Of a stretch of 7,738 nt of DNA, positions 6,106 through 7,738 are shown piece after piece. Source of the stretch: Chloroflexota bacterium (GTDB taxonomy: Bacteria; Chloroflexota; Dehalococcoidia; Dehalococcoidales; JAUYDJ01); the NCBI GenBank assembly GCA_030690025.1, contig JAUYDJ010000077.1, positions 1-7,738 of the forward strand, given 5' to 3'. The translations under genes and the position numbers were made by a program. Every line of letters starts with the position of its first letter. Within the stretch, counting starts at the first letter, position 1. Under the pieces are notes generated by a model that saw only the letters and a program-made list of their open reading frames with translations, searched no databases and was not told the DNA's origin.

Positions 6106-7023
6106 ATGCCAGAGATGGTAAAGGGCATAGTTACCCATATACAGCGTTTCAGCGTCCACGATGGGCCAGGTATAAGAACCCTGGTCTTTATGAAGGGCTG
6201 CTACCTTCGCTGCCAGTGGTGTGATAACCCGGAGACCATTAACCACTCGGCTGAGGTCGGTCTGGTCAAGGCCCACTGCAATAAGTGCGGCAAGTGCCCG
6301 GGTGCCTGTCCCGAGCAGGCCATTACGCTCGATGCGGAGGGCATCCCGGTAATAGATTCACAGCGCTGCAATAACTGTGCGAAGTGCGTGGCAGTGTGTC
6401 TCCCCGAGGCCCTCATACTGTATGGCAGGGAGATGACTGTCGAAGAAGTCTTCCAGGAGGTCAAACAGGATGAGATATTCTACGAAAAGTCCGGCGGAGT
6501 AACGGCGTCAGGCGGCGAGCCCCTGCGCCAAGCTACTTTTGTCAAAGCTTTGTTTGAGCGTTGCCGCGAAGCCGGTATACATACCGCTCTGGAGACCTGC
6601 GGATTTGCTCCCGCCGGAGCTCTGGAGCAGGTCTTGCCAGTGTTGCAGTACTGCCTCTTCGACCTGAAACATATGAACCCGGATGTCCACCGGGCCTACA
6701 CCGGCCAGCCCAATGACGTCATCCTGGATAATGCCCGGAAGGTGGTCGAGAGCGGAGTGACAGTACTGTTCCGTTCTCCGTTGATACCCGGCATTAATGA
6801 CAGTCAGGAAAATATCAAAGCCACTGCCTCTTTTCTAAAGGAGCTCCAGGGAGATAAAGCTTGCTTTGAGTTGATGCCCTACCACCGCCTGGGTAAGGCC
6901 AAGTACGAGGCACTGCGCCGTCCCTATCCGCTGGAAGAGTTGAAGTCGCCAGAGCCTGACTACGCAGAGTCCATCCGCCAGGCCTATCAGGACTTAGGGA
7001 TACACTGTACCATAAGCAAGTAG
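6106..7023 (+). CDS. Glycyl radical enzyme activating enzyme (radical SAM)
   Basis: This enzyme uses S-adenosylmethionine and a reduced 4Fe-4S cluster to abstract hydrogen from the partner GRE and install its glycyl radical. The radical-SAM motif CX3CX2C is Cys32, Cys36, Cys39 in GCYLRCQWC, after the family-typical HDGPGIRTLVFMKG (18-31). A ferredoxin-like insert carries two CX2CX2CX3C motifs (Cys58, 61, 64, 68 and Cys88, 91, 94, 98), which should hold two more 4Fe-4S clusters, as in activases of PFL2-like enzymes but not in classical PflA. The SAM-binding motif ASGGEPL is at 134-140. The 305-residue length is normal. It starts 9 nt after the GRE stop, so the pair is surely cotranscribed. The start is slightly uncertain: ATG 6106 has only a weak TAGG 8 nt upstream, overlapping the GRE stop, and ATG 6115 is an alternative. 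Its partner is almost certainly the upstream GRE. Confidence 0.95.
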   Translation: MPEMVKGIVTHIQRFSVHDGPGIRTLVFMKGCYLRCQWCDNPETINHSAEVGLVKAHCNKCGKCPGACPEQAITLDAEGIPVIDSQRCNNCAKCVAVCLPEALILYGREMTVEEVFQEVKQDEIFYEKSGGVTASGGEPLRQATFVKALFERCREAGIHTALETCGFAPAGALEQVLPVLQYCLFDLKHMNPDVHRAYTGQPNDVILDNARKVVESGVTVLFRSPLIPGINDSQENIKATASFLKELQGDKACFELMPYHRLGKAKYEALRRPYPLEELKSPEPDYAESIRQAYQDLGIHCTISK

Positions 7024-7050
7024 GGCAGGACTAGCTCTACAAACCAGCCC
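7023..7050. terminator. Weak inverted repeat at the convergent gene ends
   Basis: GGGCAGG (7023-7029) and CCAGCCC (7044-7050) can pair with one A-A mismatch around a 14-nt loop. It spans the 13-bp gap between the activase and dehydrogenase stop codons and extends into the dehydrogenase 3' end. There is no T-tract on either side, so a bidirectional terminator is only a possibility. Confidence 0.2.
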
Positions 7051-7738
7051 TAATGCGCTCTTGCCACTTTGGTATGGCCTCTTTATTTACCACGTATTTA
7101 GGCAGTTCGCCTTTAATGCCGCTCAGGCAGTCCTCTACCTGTAAGTTGGCCAGGACCCACTGCGTCTCCGCATTCACTCCGGCGGCATGCGGGGAATACA
7201 AGGTCCTTAGTGCGATTTCTTTGTCCAACAATGGGTTATCTGGCTCCGGGACTTCCGGGTCGAAGACATCGAGCGCCGCGCCAGCAATCCAGTTCTCTTT
7301 TAAAGCCTTAGCCAGAGCGCCCTCGTCGACCAGACCGCCACGCGCTATGTTAACGAAATAGGCAGTTGGCTTCATCAGTCTAAACTGGGCTTCACCGATA
7401 AACCGTTTATTTGCAGCCGTCTCGGTGGCATGGAGACTGACAATATCCGACTCTTTTAGCAGGGTTGCCAGGTCGGTAAGTTCCACCCCTAAATCCCGGG
7501 CCTTTTCAGCCGGCACGTAAGGGTCATAGGCGATTATTCTTAGCTCAAACGGTTTCATTAGCTCGGCGATTCTGGAGCCTACTTTACCAAGACCTATAAT
7601 GCCCAGGGTCTTGCCGCGGAGAAAGGTGCTCTGCACACTTCGCCACTGGCGCTGGCGGGCTTTATAGTCAGCCAGTTTAAGCTGCTTGACCATTGCCAGT
7701 ATCATAGCCACACTATATTCAGCCACAGATAGATGGTT
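7037..7738 (-). CDS. D-2-hydroxyacid dehydrogenase, NAD-dependent, 5' end outside the window
   Basis: This enzyme belongs to the family of D-3-phosphoglycerate dehydrogenase, D-lactate dehydrogenase and glyoxylate/hydroxypyruvate reductase, which interconvert 2-oxo and D-2-hydroxy acids. About 233 C-terminal residues are visible, of perhaps 320-340. Counting from the first visible codon, the nucleotide-binding motif GLGKVG is at 49-54, and Asp72 at the end of the next strand (IIAYD) indicates NAD rather than NADP. The catalytic triad is present as Arg133 (NIARGG), Glu162 (DVFDPE) and His184 (SPHAAG). A GTG at 7726 could be mistaken for a start, but the frame stays open upstream and NHLSVAEYSVAMIL matches an internal family segment, so the gene continues past the edge. 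It converges on the activase with 13 bp between stops and is therefore a separate transcript. The exact substrate cannot be told; a link to the GRE pathway is possible but unproven. Confidence 0.9.
   Translation of the reverse strand, partial: NHLSVAEYSVAMILAMVKQLKLADYKARQRQWRSVQSTFLRGKTLGIIGLGKVGSRIAELMKPFELRIIAYDPYVPAEKARDLGVELTDLATLLKESDIVSLHATETAANKRFIGEAQFRLMKPTAYFVNIARGGLVDEGALAKALKENWIAGAALDVFDPEVPEPDNPLLDKEIALRTLYSPHAAGVNAETQWVLANLQVEDCLSGIKGELPKYVVNKEAIPKWQERIRAGL

Noticed and set aside
7037..7726. GTG at 7726 as the true start of the dehydrogenase
   Set aside because: The frame remains open to the window edge, and the residues around the GTG match an internal family segment, so the N-terminal part is simply outside the window.

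Overview
The window reads as a catabolic module of an anaerobic bacterium. It holds a three-gene TRAP transporter operon on the minus strand, a divergently transcribed glycyl radical enzyme (GRE) with its radical-SAM activase on the plus strand, and the 3' part of a D-2-hydroxyacid dehydrogenase gene that converges on the activase. The solute-binding protein is a lipoprotein with a long Ala-Pro tether, a style common in Chloroflexota (Dehalococcoidia-like) genomes. Together with the oxygen-sensitive GRE this suggests an anaerobic, possibly uncultured, Chloroflexota-type organism. That placement is inference; the window has no rRNA or marker gene.

Layout. 1-96: flank downstream of dctM, no supportable gene. 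97-3154 (minus): dctP, dctQ, dctM, transcribed in that order from a recognisable promoter near 3270-3298, with a GC-rich 12-bp stem-loop between dctP and dctQ. 3155-3669: a 515-bp divergent intergenic region with several inverted repeats and strong Shine-Dalgarno sequences next to both flanking genes. 3670-6096 (plus): an 808-residue GRE. 6106-7023 (plus): its activating enzyme, with the radical-SAM CX3CX2C motif and two ferredoxin-type 4Fe-4S motifs, 9 nt downstream. 7037-7738 (minus): NAD-dependent D-2-hydroxyacid dehydrogenase, running off the right edge.

How it may work together. The TRAP transporter would import a small organic acid (carboxylate or sulfonate) and the activated GRE would carry out the radical chemistry on it or on a derivative. 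The GRE has the glycyl radical loop (Gly784) and a candidate thiyl cysteine (Cys450), but the usual Cys-X-Glu of GRE eliminases and arylacetate decarboxylases is Cys-Ser-Gln, followed by a second cysteine at +4. The substrate therefore cannot be assigned to choline, glycerol, isethionate, hydroxyproline or arylacetate, and the protein may define an undescribed GRE subfamily. This is the most interesting feature of the window.
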